Source: an uncultured Eubacteriales bacterium
GTDB taxonomy: Bacteria > Bacillota > Clostridia > Oscillospirales > Acutalibacteraceae
NCBI GenBank assembly: GCA_934476085.1
Contig: CAKSNE010000001.1
Span: forward strand, 1-64,000
DNA length: 64,000 nucleotides
Direction of reading: 5' to 3'
The notes under the pieces are model-generated. The model was not told the origin of the DNA, did no database searches, and saw only the letters and a program-made list of their open reading frames with translations. Numbering within the stretch: position 1 is the first letter of the stretch; each line of letters starts with the position of its first letter. The translations under genes were made by a program, and so were the position numbers. This document shows, in pieces, positions 9,477 to 17,534 of this stretch.

Positions 9477-9544
9477 AATTGTTAGAATATATTCTGCTTG
9501 TATATACAATTATAATTTAAAATTTATTAAGAAGTAAATGATAA

Positions 9545-9805
9545 TTATTATTAAAAAATATTTTAGCGGTTAGATTAGGAGATTTAGCACAACTTATTGA
9601 TAATAATAAAGCATATCATTCAGTATTTATCAGTGGTTATAAGTGTGATAACTGGGGAATGAATGATCCTTGGAATAATAAATATGATGTTTATATTTGT
9701 AAAAATTCCACAAGCAAAGAATCAAGAGCTAAAAATGTTTTGATGAGCACATTATATAAGAATAAAAATGTAGAATACGTTCATATATATGGTTGTTATT
9801 ATTAA
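9545..9805 (+). pseudogene. Remnant of a protein-coding gene lacking its 5' end
   Basis: One frame stays open for 86 codons and ends at TAA 9805. It has plausible protein composition (GYKCDNWGMNDPWNNKYDVY, then KESRAKNVLMSTLYKN and a Tyr-rich end) but no usable start. An ATG at 9538 begins MIIIIKKYF in another frame and stops after 11 codons, as expected if a short deletion or frameshift removed the original N-terminus, perhaps a signal peptide. I do not recognise the family. It sits between a consensus promoter and a lipoprotein gene 23 nt downstream. It could instead be a leaderless or non-ATG-started small protein, but no ribosome binding site supports that. Confidence 0.55.
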
Positions 9806-9828
9806 ATACTTTAATTTAAGGAGAATTT

Positions 9829-10311
9829 ATGAAGAAAATAATTTTATTTATGATTGCTTTGGTGGTAATGGCATCTTGCTTATGCGGTTGCGGAAAAAGT
9901 AGTCAAACAGGTGTGACAGCAGTTAAAACTACAACTCAGGCGGTTACAATTAGCGATAATGACTTTAATGAAATAAAAAATGTTGTATCAAAGTTTTTTA
10001 AAGCATTTAGCAATGCTGATTATAGCAAAATGAAAAAAATATCTACCGAGGATTGTATTAAAAACATTTTTCATAAAAAAGACTTCTTTTCAATTGAAAA
10101 GGCAACATTAATAAAGATAGATAATGATTATCAATTAAGCAAAAACGCAGATAAAGTTTCGGTCGGTGTTGAGTTTAATGCTGAATGGGGCGGTGCTCAA
10201 AAAGGTGTTTATGAAAACGGCACGGTAAATTATTATCTAATATTAAAACAAGTTGATAATAACTGGCTTATTGATAGCATAACTTCTGATTCATCAGATG
10301 TAAAAAACTAA
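9829..10311 (+). CDS. Small lipoprotein with an NTF2-like (DUF4878-type) domain
   Basis: This 160-residue protein has a lipoprotein signal: a Lys pair, a hydrophobic stretch, then MASC (C17) or LCGC (C21) as the lipidation site. A Ser/Thr-rich spacer runs to about residue 45. The rest (FFKAFSNADYSKMKKIS, then NYYLILKQVDNNWLIDSI) has the pattern of an NTF2-like cone fold, as in DUF4878-type lipoproteins. The function is unknown. AAGGAG precedes the start at 9829 and a strong terminator follows. Confidence 0.75.
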   Translation: MKKIILFMIALVVMASCLCGCGKSSQTGVTAVKTTTQAVTISDNDFNEIKNVVSKFFKAFSNADYSKMKKISTEDCIKNIFHKKDFFSIEKATLIKIDNDYQLSKNADKVSVGVEFNAEWGGAQKGVYENGTVNYYLILKQVDNNWLIDSITSDSSDVKN

Positions 10312-10321
10312 TATAAAATTA

Positions 10322-10354
10322 AAAAGCGCACTCTTATAAAAAGAGTGCGCTTTT
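10322..10354. terminator. Bidirectional terminator
   Basis: Fourteen-bp stem (10322-10335 with 10341-10354), 5-nt loop, A-rich and T-rich flanks. It serves the lipoprotein gene and the convergent acyltransferase gene. Confidence 0.9.
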
Positions 10355-10367
10355 GTTGTATATTACA

Positions 10368-11216
10368 TTATTTTTTAAAACTAAAAAACTTTTTCTTTTT
10401 TGGCTCCGCAATAAAAAAGCGATTTTTTGAAGTGTTATTTACAATATTCTTTTTAATTATATTAAGCTTGTCTTTTGAATTTTCTTTTGATGATAAAAGA
10501 TTATCTGTTTCAGAAAAAGATTTTTGAGAATTATCATAAGAATAAATCCATTCATCACTTTGCATTACGCTGAATTCTTCGGTTTGGTTTTTATTAAAGT
10601 TATGCACACTTTCTTTTGAAAAGAAAATATTCTTTGCTACAATTTTTGCAGGATTGCCAACAGCCGATGCATTTGAAAAAACAGATTTATTTGAAACAAC
10701 AGCCCCGCCACCCAAAATTGAACCGGAGCCGATTTTTGTTCCTTTTAAAATCAAAGCACCTTGACCAAGCCAAACATGATCGCCTATTAAAACAGATTTG
10801 CTTTTATTAATACGCTGTTTTGTTTCACAGCTATAAATTAAATGCGGATCTGCTGTTCTTACAAAAATCCCAAATGAAATTAATCCGTTATCACCGATAA
10901 TTATATTTTTTCGTTCAGAAGCAATTAATGAAAGTCTTCCGTTAAAAAAGTTGTCTTTCCCGATAAACACACAGGTGTTTGAATAAGCGTTTATATCAAG
11001 ATAGTAAATATATTTATTTCGGCTTAAATAAACTACTGCATTATCTCCGCCAAAACTTATTCTTGAATTTACTAATTTAACTCCGTCTTCGATAACTAAA
11101 ATATTGTTTTTTCCGTTAAATTTTATAACAGAATTACTGTCAAGAGTAGATTTTGTGCTGTCAACAATTATTTTATTGTCTTTTGCGGTTTGATTAAAAT
11201 CTTTAATTTCTTCCAT
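10368..11216 (-). CDS. Left-handed beta-helix (hexapeptide-repeat) acyltransferase-like protein
   Basis: This 282-residue protein has repeating hexapeptides typical of the LbH acyltransferase fold over about residues 30-210: INDNG-like turns, ISFGGDNAV, VLIGDHVWLGQGALILKG, then GSGSILGGGAVVSNK and the characteristic ASAVGNPAKIVAKNI. That end is typical of O-acetyltransferases acting on sugars or cell-surface polysaccharides. The last 70 residues are lysine- and serine-rich and low in complexity, an unusual tail ending KKKKFFSFKK. No signal peptide, so a cytoplasmic enzyme. The acceptor is unknown and it stands alone. Confidence 0.75.
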   Translation of the reverse strand: MEEIKDFNQTAKDNKIIVDSTKSTLDSNSVIKFNGKNNILVIEDGVKLVNSRISFGGDNAVVYLSRNKYIYYLDINAYSNTCVFIGKDNFFNGRLSLIASERKNIIIGDNGLISFGIFVRTADPHLIYSCETKQRINKSKSVLIGDHVWLGQGALILKGTKIGSGSILGGGAVVSNKSVFSNASAVGNPAKIVAKNIFFSKESVHNFNKNQTEEFSVMQSDEWIYSYDNSQKSFSETDNLLSSKENSKDKLNIIKKNIVNNTSKNRFFIAEPKKKKFFSFKK

Positions 11217-11262
11217 ATTTTTTACCCTTTATTTTGTCAAAAAAACTCGATAATTTTTATTA

Positions 11263-11291
11263 ATTATATCACGAATGTTTATTTACTTCAA
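11263..11291 (-). promoter_or_regulatory. Promoter of the acyltransferase-like gene
   Basis: Minus strand TTGAAG (11286-11291), 17 nt, TATAAT (11263-11268) with an extended -10 TG two bases upstream. Confidence 0.7.
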
Positions 11292-11299
11292 TAATTATA

Positions 11300-11590
11300 T
11301 CTTATCTTTTATTTAATATAAGTACATTATTTAATTATACATAAAAATAGATTTGTATAATGTATGTGCGTTGAATTTACTGTTTTTTAATCTGTGTTGG
11401 CTATTATGTATCAAACACAATATATTTATTTGTGCAAATTCACGAATAAGTGAAAAAAGATAATAAAAAATTACACATTGTTCATAAAAAACTCTATTTC
11501 AATTGAATTTGAAACCATATATAATTTAACCATCGACAAAAGGTCGTTGAGAAATTTTAAAAACCAAAAACAAAAGGGAGGATTATTCTC
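11300..11590 (+). promoter_or_regulatory. Upstream region of the mgl operon
   Basis: This AT-rich stretch has no convincing reading frame on either strand. A TATAAT at 11520-11525 lies about 65 nt before mglB with only a poor -35 (TTTCAA at 17 nt), which fits an activator-dependent promoter. A loose inverted repeat TGTGTT...AACACA lies near 11393-11419, and a short CGAC/GTCG hairpin lies in the probable 5' UTR. GGGAGG precedes the mglB ATG. The binding site of the adjacent response regulator is expected here but cannot be assigned by eye. Confidence 0.45.
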
Positions 11591-12679
11591 ATGAAAATGA
11601 AAAAACTTTTTGCAATCATTCTTACAATTGCACTTGCTTTGTCTTTCGCTTCTTGCGGTTCAGACAGCAAAGGTGATGGCGCCAAATCAAGCGGCGGCGA
11701 AGGTGAAATCTCTGTATTCTATTACACATATAGCGATACTTATATTTCAAGCGTTCGTTCAGCAATGGATAAAATCCTTAAAGATGCTGGCAAAACCTAC
11801 AATAACTATGATGCAAACGGTAACCAAACAACTCAAACAGAACAAGTTACAACAGCAATCTCTAAAGGCTCTAAACTCCTTATAGTAAATGTTGTTGACA
11901 CAGGTTCAAACGACGCTGCTCAAAACATTGTTGACCAAGCTAAAGCAGCTAACATTCCTGTAATCTTCTTCAACCGTTCAGTTGATGAATCAGTTGTTAG
12001 CAGCTATGACAAATGCGTATTCGTTGGTACTGACTACGAACAAGCAGGTCATATGCAAGGTAAAATGATCGGTGAATATTTAGTAGCTAATTATGACAAA
12101 CTCGACCTTAACGGCGACGGCAAAATCAGCTATGTAATGTTCAAAGGTCAAGAAGGTAATATGGAAGCTATCGCTAGAACAAAATACGGCGTTGAAGATT
12201 GTAACGCAGTATTGAAAAAAGCAGGCAGACCTGATCTTACTTTCTATGATGCATCTAACAAAAACTTATATCTTGTTGACCAAAACGGTCAATGGTCATC
12301 AGCAGCTGCTACTGACTATATGAACACAATCTTAGCTCAATACAGCGAAGCTAACAAAAATATGGTAGAGCTTGTTATCGCTAACAACGATGAAATGGCT
12401 TTAGGTGCTATTTCAGCTTTACAAAGTGCCGGTTACAATAAAGGCGATAAAACAATCCCTGTATTCGGTGTAGACGCAACAGACGCTGCTAAAGAAGCAA
12501 TCGCTAAGAAGAGCATGGTTGGTACAATCAAACAAGACGCTGAAGGTATGGCTAATGTTATTACAACAATTGCTGACAATTACAGCAATTCAAAAGGCAC
12601 ATTCGATGGTGTAAACGCTGACGATGTAGTTGGTACATGGCGTGTAAATATTCCTTATGCAACATATACAGGCGAATAA
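11591..12679 (+). CDS. mglB: Galactose/glucose-type sugar-binding lipoprotein MglB
   Basis: This 362-residue ABC substrate-binding protein is of the periplasmic-binding family 4 type. The signal peptide ends in FASC, so Cys22 is the lipid anchor. The best family marker is the EF-hand-like calcium loop DLNGDGKISYVMFKGQ (residues 172-187), which matches the calcium loop of E. coli MglB and its continuation. The start has a GGGAGG site. Codon use is richer in C-ending codons than the neighbours, as in a highly expressed gene. A stem-loop follows the stop, then mglA and mglC. Galactose or glucose is the likely ligand; related hexoses are possible. Confidence 0.9.
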   Translation: MKMKKLFAIILTIALALSFASCGSDSKGDGAKSSGGEGEISVFYYTYSDTYISSVRSAMDKILKDAGKTYNNYDANGNQTTQTEQVTTAISKGSKLLIVNVVDTGSNDAAQNIVDQAKAANIPVIFFNRSVDESVVSSYDKCVFVGTDYEQAGHMQGKMIGEYLVANYDKLDLNGDGKISYVMFKGQEGNMEAIARTKYGVEDCNAVLKKAGRPDLTFYDASNKNLYLVDQNGQWSSAAATDYMNTILAQYSEANKNMVELVIANNDEMALGAISALQSAGYNKGDKTIPVFGVDATDAAKEAIAKKSMVGTIKQDAEGMANVITTIADNYSNSKGTFDGVNADDVVGTWRVNIPYATYTGE

Positions 12680-12700
12680 TTAATTTTTGCTAACTTCATA

Positions 12701-12732
12701 AGAGCAGCCGTACCTTTGCGTGCGACTGCTCT
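12701..12732 (+). promoter_or_regulatory. Intercistronic stem-loop after mglB
   Basis: A 12-position stem (12701-12712 with 12721-12732, one C-A mismatch and one G-U pair) and an 8-nt loop. It is followed by C-rich rather than T-rich sequence, so it is not a classic terminator. It more likely protects the mglB message or lowers read-through into mglA. Confidence 0.6.
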
Positions 12733-12771
12733 TCCCCCCATAATTTTCAAAGAGTCAGGAGATGAGTTCTC

Positions 12772-14307
12772 ATGAGCAACAACATAAAAGGAAATGAAAA
12801 TAAGGTAAATGAACCTGTTCTCCTGAAGATGGAGAATATTGAAAAAGCTTTCCCCGGCGTTAAGGCGCTTGATAATGTATCGCTTACTGTTAAAGCCGGT
12901 ACTGTTCATGCTCTTATGGGAGAAAATGGCGCAGGAAAATCCACACTGATGAAATGTTTATTCGGTGTTTATAATAAAGATAGCGGCAACATTTATTTAG
13001 AGGGTAAAGAAGTAAATTTTAAAAACTCTAAAGAAGCACTTGAAAACGGTGTCGCAATGGTTCACCAGGAATTAAACCAGGCTTTAAAACGCAATGTTAT
13101 GGATAATATGTGGCTTGGTCGTTTTCCTAAAATTTCAAAATTTTTGCCTTTTACAAGTGAAAAGAAAATGTATAAGGCTACAAAAGAAATTTTTGATGAG
13201 CTCGAAATTAATGTTGATCCTAAAACTATTATGAGTAAAATGCCTGTTTCTCAAAGGCAAATGGTTGAAATTGCAAAGGCAGTTTCTTATAACTCAAAAG
13301 TTATTGTTTTTGATGAACCTACTTCATCATTAACAGAAGAAGAGGTTGAACATCTTTTCAAAATTATTAATATGCTTCGTTCCCGTGGCTGCGGAATTAT
13401 TTATATTTCTCATAAAATGGCTGAAATTCTTCGTATTTCTGATGAAGTTACCATTATGAGAGACGGTAAATATATTGCTACTAAAGAAGCTAAAGATCTT
13501 ACAACCGATGAAATTATCAAACTTATGGTTGGTAGAGAACTTACAAATGTTTACCCGCCTAAAGACAACAAAATCGGCGGTGAATTATTAAAAGTAGAAG
13601 GGCTTACCGCTCAGTATTCACATCTTAAAGATGTTTCTTTTACTGCTAGAAAAGGCGAAGTTTTGGGTATTGCCGGACTAGATGGTTCAGGCAGAACAGA
13701 GCTTCTTGAAAATATATTCGGTGTAGCAACCCGCCACAGCGGTGAGATTACACTTGATGGCAAAAAAGTTTTAAATCGCAGTGCCAGAGAATCTATTAAA
13801 AACGGATTTGCACTTTTAACTGAAGAGCGTAGAGCAACGGGTATTTTCAGTATTTTAAATATTCGTGAAAATACAACAATTTCCAGTATGAAAAAATATA
13901 TGGTTGGTCCGTTTTTGAGCAAAAAGAAAATGAAAGAAAGCACCGATTGGTGTATTAAAGCTATGAGGGTTAAAACCCCTGATCAAGAAACTAAAATCCG
14001 CTCGCTTTCGGGTGGTAACCAACAAAAAGTTATTCTTGGCAGATGGTTGCTTACTGATCCTGAAGTTTTGATGCTTGATGAGCCTACAAGAGGTATTGAT
14101 GTCGGCGCTAAATATGAAATTTATCAGTTGATTTTGGATCTTGCCAATAAAGGCAAAACAGTTATTATGGTATCTTCTGAAATGCCTGAGCTTTTAGGCG
14201 TTTGTGACAGAATACTTGTAATGTCCGGCGGACGTTTAGCCGGCGAGGTTGATGCAAAAACAACTACTCAAGAAGAAATCATGGCACTAGCTGCCAAATT
14301 CGCTTAA
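12772..14307 (+). CDS. mglA: Sugar ABC transporter ATP-binding protein MglA
   Basis: This 511-residue protein has two tandem ABC ATPase domains, the layout of the carbohydrate-uptake transporter-2 (MglA/RbsA) family. The first domain has Walker A GENGAGKST at about residue 50 and a degenerate signature PVSQRQMVEIAKA, with FDEPTSSL. The second has a degenerate P-loop GLDGSGRTE and an intact signature LSGGNQQKVILGRWL, with LDEPTRGIDVG. This asymmetry is normal for the family. It follows mglB by 92 nt and precedes the permease by 16 nt. It energises import of the MglB ligand at the inner face of the membrane. Confidence 0.92.
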   Translation: MSNNIKGNENKVNEPVLLKMENIEKAFPGVKALDNVSLTVKAGTVHALMGENGAGKSTLMKCLFGVYNKDSGNIYLEGKEVNFKNSKEALENGVAMVHQELNQALKRNVMDNMWLGRFPKISKFLPFTSEKKMYKATKEIFDELEINVDPKTIMSKMPVSQRQMVEIAKAVSYNSKVIVFDEPTSSLTEEEVEHLFKIINMLRSRGCGIIYISHKMAEILRISDEVTIMRDGKYIATKEAKDLTTDEIIKLMVGRELTNVYPPKDNKIGGELLKVEGLTAQYSHLKDVSFTARKGEVLGIAGLDGSGRTELLENIFGVATRHSGEITLDGKKVLNRSARESIKNGFALLTEERRATGIFSILNIRENTTISSMKKYMVGPFLSKKKMKESTDWCIKAMRVKTPDQETKIRSLSGGNQQKVILGRWLLTDPEVLMLDEPTRGIDVGAKYEIYQLILDLANKGKTVIMVSSEMPELLGVCDRILVMSGGRLAGEVDAKTTTQEEIMALAAKFA

Positions 14308-14323
14308 AGGGAGGACCACTAAA

Positions 14324-15406
14324 ATGTCTGAATTAAAAGTACAAAAAAGTGGCTTAAAAGGCAGATTAGAAGCTTTTAAGGCCATGGATTCAAAAGACAA
14401 AAGAAGAGCAATAACTGATTTGATTTTCAATAATGCAATGTACATAATTATTTTAATAGCAATTATTTTTATAGCTGTTAAAGTACCTGCTTTTATTTCA
14501 CTTTCATCAGTTATTAATGTTATTTCACTTACAGCTGCTAAGCTTCCTATTGCACTCGGTATTGCAGGTACAATCGTTTTAACCGGTACCGATATTTCAG
14601 CCGGTCGTTGCGTAGGTCTTACAGCCTGTATTGCAGCATCGCTTTTGCAGATGACAGGTTATACTAATAAGATGTTCCCAAATCTCGGCGTTATGCCACT
14701 TATTGTTGTTTTGCTTGTTGTTATTGCTGTTGGTGCTGTTATCGGTTTTGTAAACGGTTTCTTTGTTGCTAAATTTAAGCTTCATCCATTTATCGTAACA
14801 CTTTCAACACAACTTATTGTTTTCGGTATAGTTCTTATGTATCTTATGATTGGTACAAACAACGGACAAACATTATCCGGTCTTGACCATTCTTATACAG
14901 ATTTTGTAAGAGGTACATTGTTTACAATCGGCGGTGTAGCAATTCCTAAATATGTTTTGTATTCGATAATCTTAACCGCTATCATGTGGGTAATTTGGAA
15001 CAAAACTAAATTCGGTAAGAATATGTTTGCTGTTGGTTCAAATGAAGAATCAGCAAATGTATCAGGCGTTAATGTATTTGCTACTATCGTTTTGGTATTC
15101 GTTTTAGCCGGTATGATGTACGGTATTACAGGTTTCATTGAAGGTGCTCGTATTGCTTCATGTTCTGCTAATACAGGTCTTAACTATGAATGTGACGCTA
15201 TCGCAGCTTGTGTAATCGGCGGCGTATCATTCGTTGGTGGTACCGGTAAGATAAGCGGTATTGTAATTGGCGTATTACTTCTTCAGATTATTTTCGTTGG
15301 ACTTAACTTCTTGTCTGTTGACGCAAATATGCTTTACATTATAAAAGGTGTTATTATTCTTGTTGCTTGCGCAATTGATATGCGTAAATACTTAGCAAGA
15401 AAATAA
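14324..15406 (+). CDS. mglC: Galactose/methylgalactoside ABC transporter permease MglC
   Basis: This 360-residue permease of the BPD_transp_2 family has about eight to ten membrane segments starting at residue 38. The conserved cytoplasmic loop is GSNEESANVSGVN and the family signature IGGVSFVGGTGKISG lies near residue 300. The cytoplasmic N-terminal 35 residues are charged. The start follows AAAGGGAGG. It completes mglBAC, and a small membrane protein gene follows within 24 nt. Confidence 0.92.
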   Translation: MSELKVQKSGLKGRLEAFKAMDSKDKRRAITDLIFNNAMYIIILIAIIFIAVKVPAFISLSSVINVISLTAAKLPIALGIAGTIVLTGTDISAGRCVGLTACIAASLLQMTGYTNKMFPNLGVMPLIVVLLVVIAVGAVIGFVNGFFVAKFKLHPFIVTLSTQLIVFGIVLMYLMIGTNNGQTLSGLDHSYTDFVRGTLFTIGGVAIPKYVLYSIILTAIMWVIWNKTKFGKNMFAVGSNEESANVSGVNVFATIVLVFVLAGMMYGITGFIEGARIASCSANTGLNYECDAIAACVIGGVSFVGGTGKISGIVIGVLLLQIIFVGLNFLSVDANMLYIIKGVIILVACAIDMRKYLARK

Positions 15407-15430
15407 ATTTACTTATAGTTCGGTGATATT

Positions 15431-15808
15431 ATGGAAAACTCTAAAAATGAAAACATAATTGAAAAGAAACCCGAAAATAACGGTGGACTTTATAAGAATG
15501 TAAAAATGTCTGTTAAAACCGCAAATATCCTGATACTCATCGGTGTTGCAGCGTTTTTTACAGTTATAGTTTTCTTAGTTTCTCATAATGGCTTTACTGT
15601 TACTTTTGATACGAATGGCGGTTCACGAGTTGAAAGTGTAAAAGTAATGCACTCTGAAAAAGTAAATAAACCTGAAAACCCTGTTAAGGAAGGCTATCAT
15701 TTTACCGGTTGGTATACAGATGAGAATTGCACTTCAGAATGGAAATTTGATACTGATACTGTAACTGAAAGTATTACTCTTTATGCAGGATTTGAAAAAA
15801 CAAATTAA
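15431..15808 (+). CDS. Small single-pass membrane protein with one InlB B-repeat
   Basis: This 125-residue protein has a charged cytoplasmic N-terminus, one hydrophobic segment at about residues 32-51, and one Listeria-Bacteroides (InlB B) repeat at about residues 55-122. The repeat has VTFDTNGG, PENPVKEGYHFTGWYTD and the closing ITLYAGF. The topology should be N-in, repeat outside. Such repeats normally occur in tandem in large surface adhesins, so a lone copy in a sugar-transport operon is odd. The gap to mglC is only 24 nt and the shared terminator follows, so it belongs to the mgl operon. Function unknown. Confidence 0.8.
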   Translation: MENSKNENIIEKKPENNGGLYKNVKMSVKTANILILIGVAAFFTVIVFLVSHNGFTVTFDTNGGSRVESVKVMHSEKVNKPENPVKEGYHFTGWYTDENCTSEWKFDTDTVTESITLYAGFEKTN

Positions 15809-15825
15809 ATAACACACTTTAGTCA

Positions 15826-15864
15826 TAAAATCACGCTTTCTTTTATTTAGAGAGCGTGATTTTA
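15826..15864 (+). terminator. Terminator of the mgl operon
   Basis: Twelve-bp stem TAAAATCACGCT with AGCGTGATTTTA (15826-15837 and 15853-15864), followed by a T-rich stretch. Confidence 0.85.
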
Positions 15865-15866
15865 TG

Positions 15867-15895
15867 TTGTTTTTTGTAAAATGTTTTGTTATAAT
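15867..15895 (+). promoter_or_regulatory. Promoter of the two-component/binding-protein operon
   Basis: TTGTTT (15867-15872), 17 nt, TATAAT (15890-15895). It begins directly after the mgl terminator stem. Confidence 0.6.
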
Positions 15896-15941
15896 ACTAT
15901 TATAGTAAAAAGAAAAGGTTTGTATAATAGGAGGAATAAAA

Positions 15942-17519
15942 ATGGAGTATACTGTTTTGGTTGTTGATGATGAACAAGATCAACGCAGAGCTTTAGTTCA
16001 GCGTGTTGATTGGGCATCAGCCGGATTTAGAGTTGTCGGCGAAGCTGACAATGGTGTTGAGGCACTTGATTGTCTTGAAACACTGGAGCCTGATTTAATT
16101 CTTACCGATATTAAAATGCCTATGATTTCAGGTCTTGAGCTTGCTGCAAAGGTAAGAGAAATACGCCCTGTTACGCAAATGGTTATTTTAAGCGGATATG
16201 ATAGCTTTGAATATGCACAAACTGCTTTAAAACATAATATTATAAGCTATTTATTAAAGCCTATTTCTTCTGAAGAGCTAACTGAGGAGCTTTTTGAAAT
16301 TAAGCGAAGAATGGACGAACGCTTAAATAAAATTATGGAGCCTAATTCTTCCGATAATAAAAACATCATCGATAAACATTTAAAAACCGAGTTTTTGTTA
16401 CCGTTAATGTTAGGTAATTTTGAAAATGTTGAAGATGAGAATTCTCTTGCTAATCGTGCTGTTGAACTTGGTATAATAAATCATTCTGAAAACACTTGTT
16501 TTAGAGTTGTTATTTCAAAATTCAAAGGTCTTACAGACCGTGAAGCAACCAAGCCTAAGTATGTTGATTTTGTAAATAATATTATTTCTTCTTACTTAAA
16601 ATGTGAAAGCTTTTTTGCTTATGGCAGGGTAGTTACTCTTTTGATTTCTGAAAAATCCGGATTTCAAAATGAATTAGAAATGCCACTTAAAGAGTTGGTT
16701 CAAAGTGCTAAAAGTATGCTGGGGCTCAAATGCACAATCGGTGTCAGCCGTGAAATAAGCTCGCTTAACGACTGTTCTGCAGCTTATTTACAGGCAGTTA
16801 CCGCAAGAAGATACACTTCTGACGGTGCCGGCGAAATTCGATTTATTGATGACCAAGAAAAAAATAATTCTTTTCAATTTGATGATGTTGAAAAGTTGAT
16901 GTTGAAATTAGAACAGCTTTTAAAAGTCGGCTCAAAAGATGATATCAGAGCATTTTTAAATGAAATTTATGAAAATAACACCCCTGAAAATGTTGATATG
17001 ATAATAATTCAGATTGCCGCTACTGTTTACAGAATTTTAAGCACAGTTTCCGATAAATCCGAAATGATTTCAGTTTTGTCTTCTAACCCTATTTTTTCAA
17101 GACTTACATCTTACAGTAGTGAAAGTGCAATGAAAAATGAATTGTTGACATTATGCGAAAATGCAAAAGAAATAGTTTCTAATAACCAAAAACACTCCAG
17201 TGAAATTATTTGTGACAGCGTTATAGATATTATTGATAAAGAGTATTCTAATGAAGATTTATCTTTAACAGGAGTCAGTGAACGATTAGCTGTAAGTCCA
17301 AACTATTTAAGTGCACTTATTAAAAAAATCAAGGGTAAGAATTTTATAACATTAGTAACTGAACGCAGAATGAAAGCAGCTCATGACTTGCTTTCTTGTT
17401 CTAATATGAAAATTCTTGAAGTAGCTGAAAAATGCGGATATTCAGATCAACATTATTTTAGCTATTGTTTTAAAAAGTTTTACGGTGATTCGCCTAACAA
17501 AGTTAGGAGTGCTAAATAA
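15942..17519 (+). CDS. AraC-type response regulator (YesN-like)
   Basis: This 525-residue protein has an N-terminal receiver domain (acidic pair D9-D10, phospho-acceptor D56 in LTDIKMP, conserved Lys in LLKPIS) and a C-terminal pair of AraC helix-turn-helix motifs at about residues 420-525 (YFSYCFKKFYGDSPNKVR). The middle 250 residues are the usual weakly conserved linker. This architecture pairs with YesM/LytS-type kinases and commonly controls sugar transport genes in Firmicutes. The kinase gene follows 15 nt later. The likely target is the mgl operon directly upstream, which is inferred from position. Confidence 0.9.
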   Translation: MEYTVLVVDDEQDQRRALVQRVDWASAGFRVVGEADNGVEALDCLETLEPDLILTDIKMPMISGLELAAKVREIRPVTQMVILSGYDSFEYAQTALKHNIISYLLKPISSEELTEELFEIKRRMDERLNKIMEPNSSDNKNIIDKHLKTEFLLPLMLGNFENVEDENSLANRAVELGIINHSENTCFRVVISKFKGLTDREATKPKYVDFVNNIISSYLKCESFFAYGRVVTLLISEKSGFQNELEMPLKELVQSAKSMLGLKCTIGVSREISSLNDCSAAYLQAVTARRYTSDGAGEIRFIDDQEKNNSFQFDDVEKLMLKLEQLLKVGSKDDIRAFLNEIYENNTPENVDMIIIQIAATVYRILSTVSDKSEMISVLSSNPIFSRLTSYSSESAMKNELLTLCENAKEIVSNNQKHSSEIICDSVIDIIDKEYSNEDLSLTGVSERLAVSPNYLSALIKKIKGKNFITLVTERRMKAAHDLLSCSNMKILEVAEKCGYSDQHYFSYCFKKFYGDSPNKVRSAK

Positions 17520-17534
17520 AAAGGGGAGAATCAA

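Noticed and set aside
11380..11420. TGTGTT...AACACA as a catabolite or regulator box upstream of mglB
   Set aside because: Arms are only 6 bp with a 15-nt gap and no match to the cre consensus; too weak to call.
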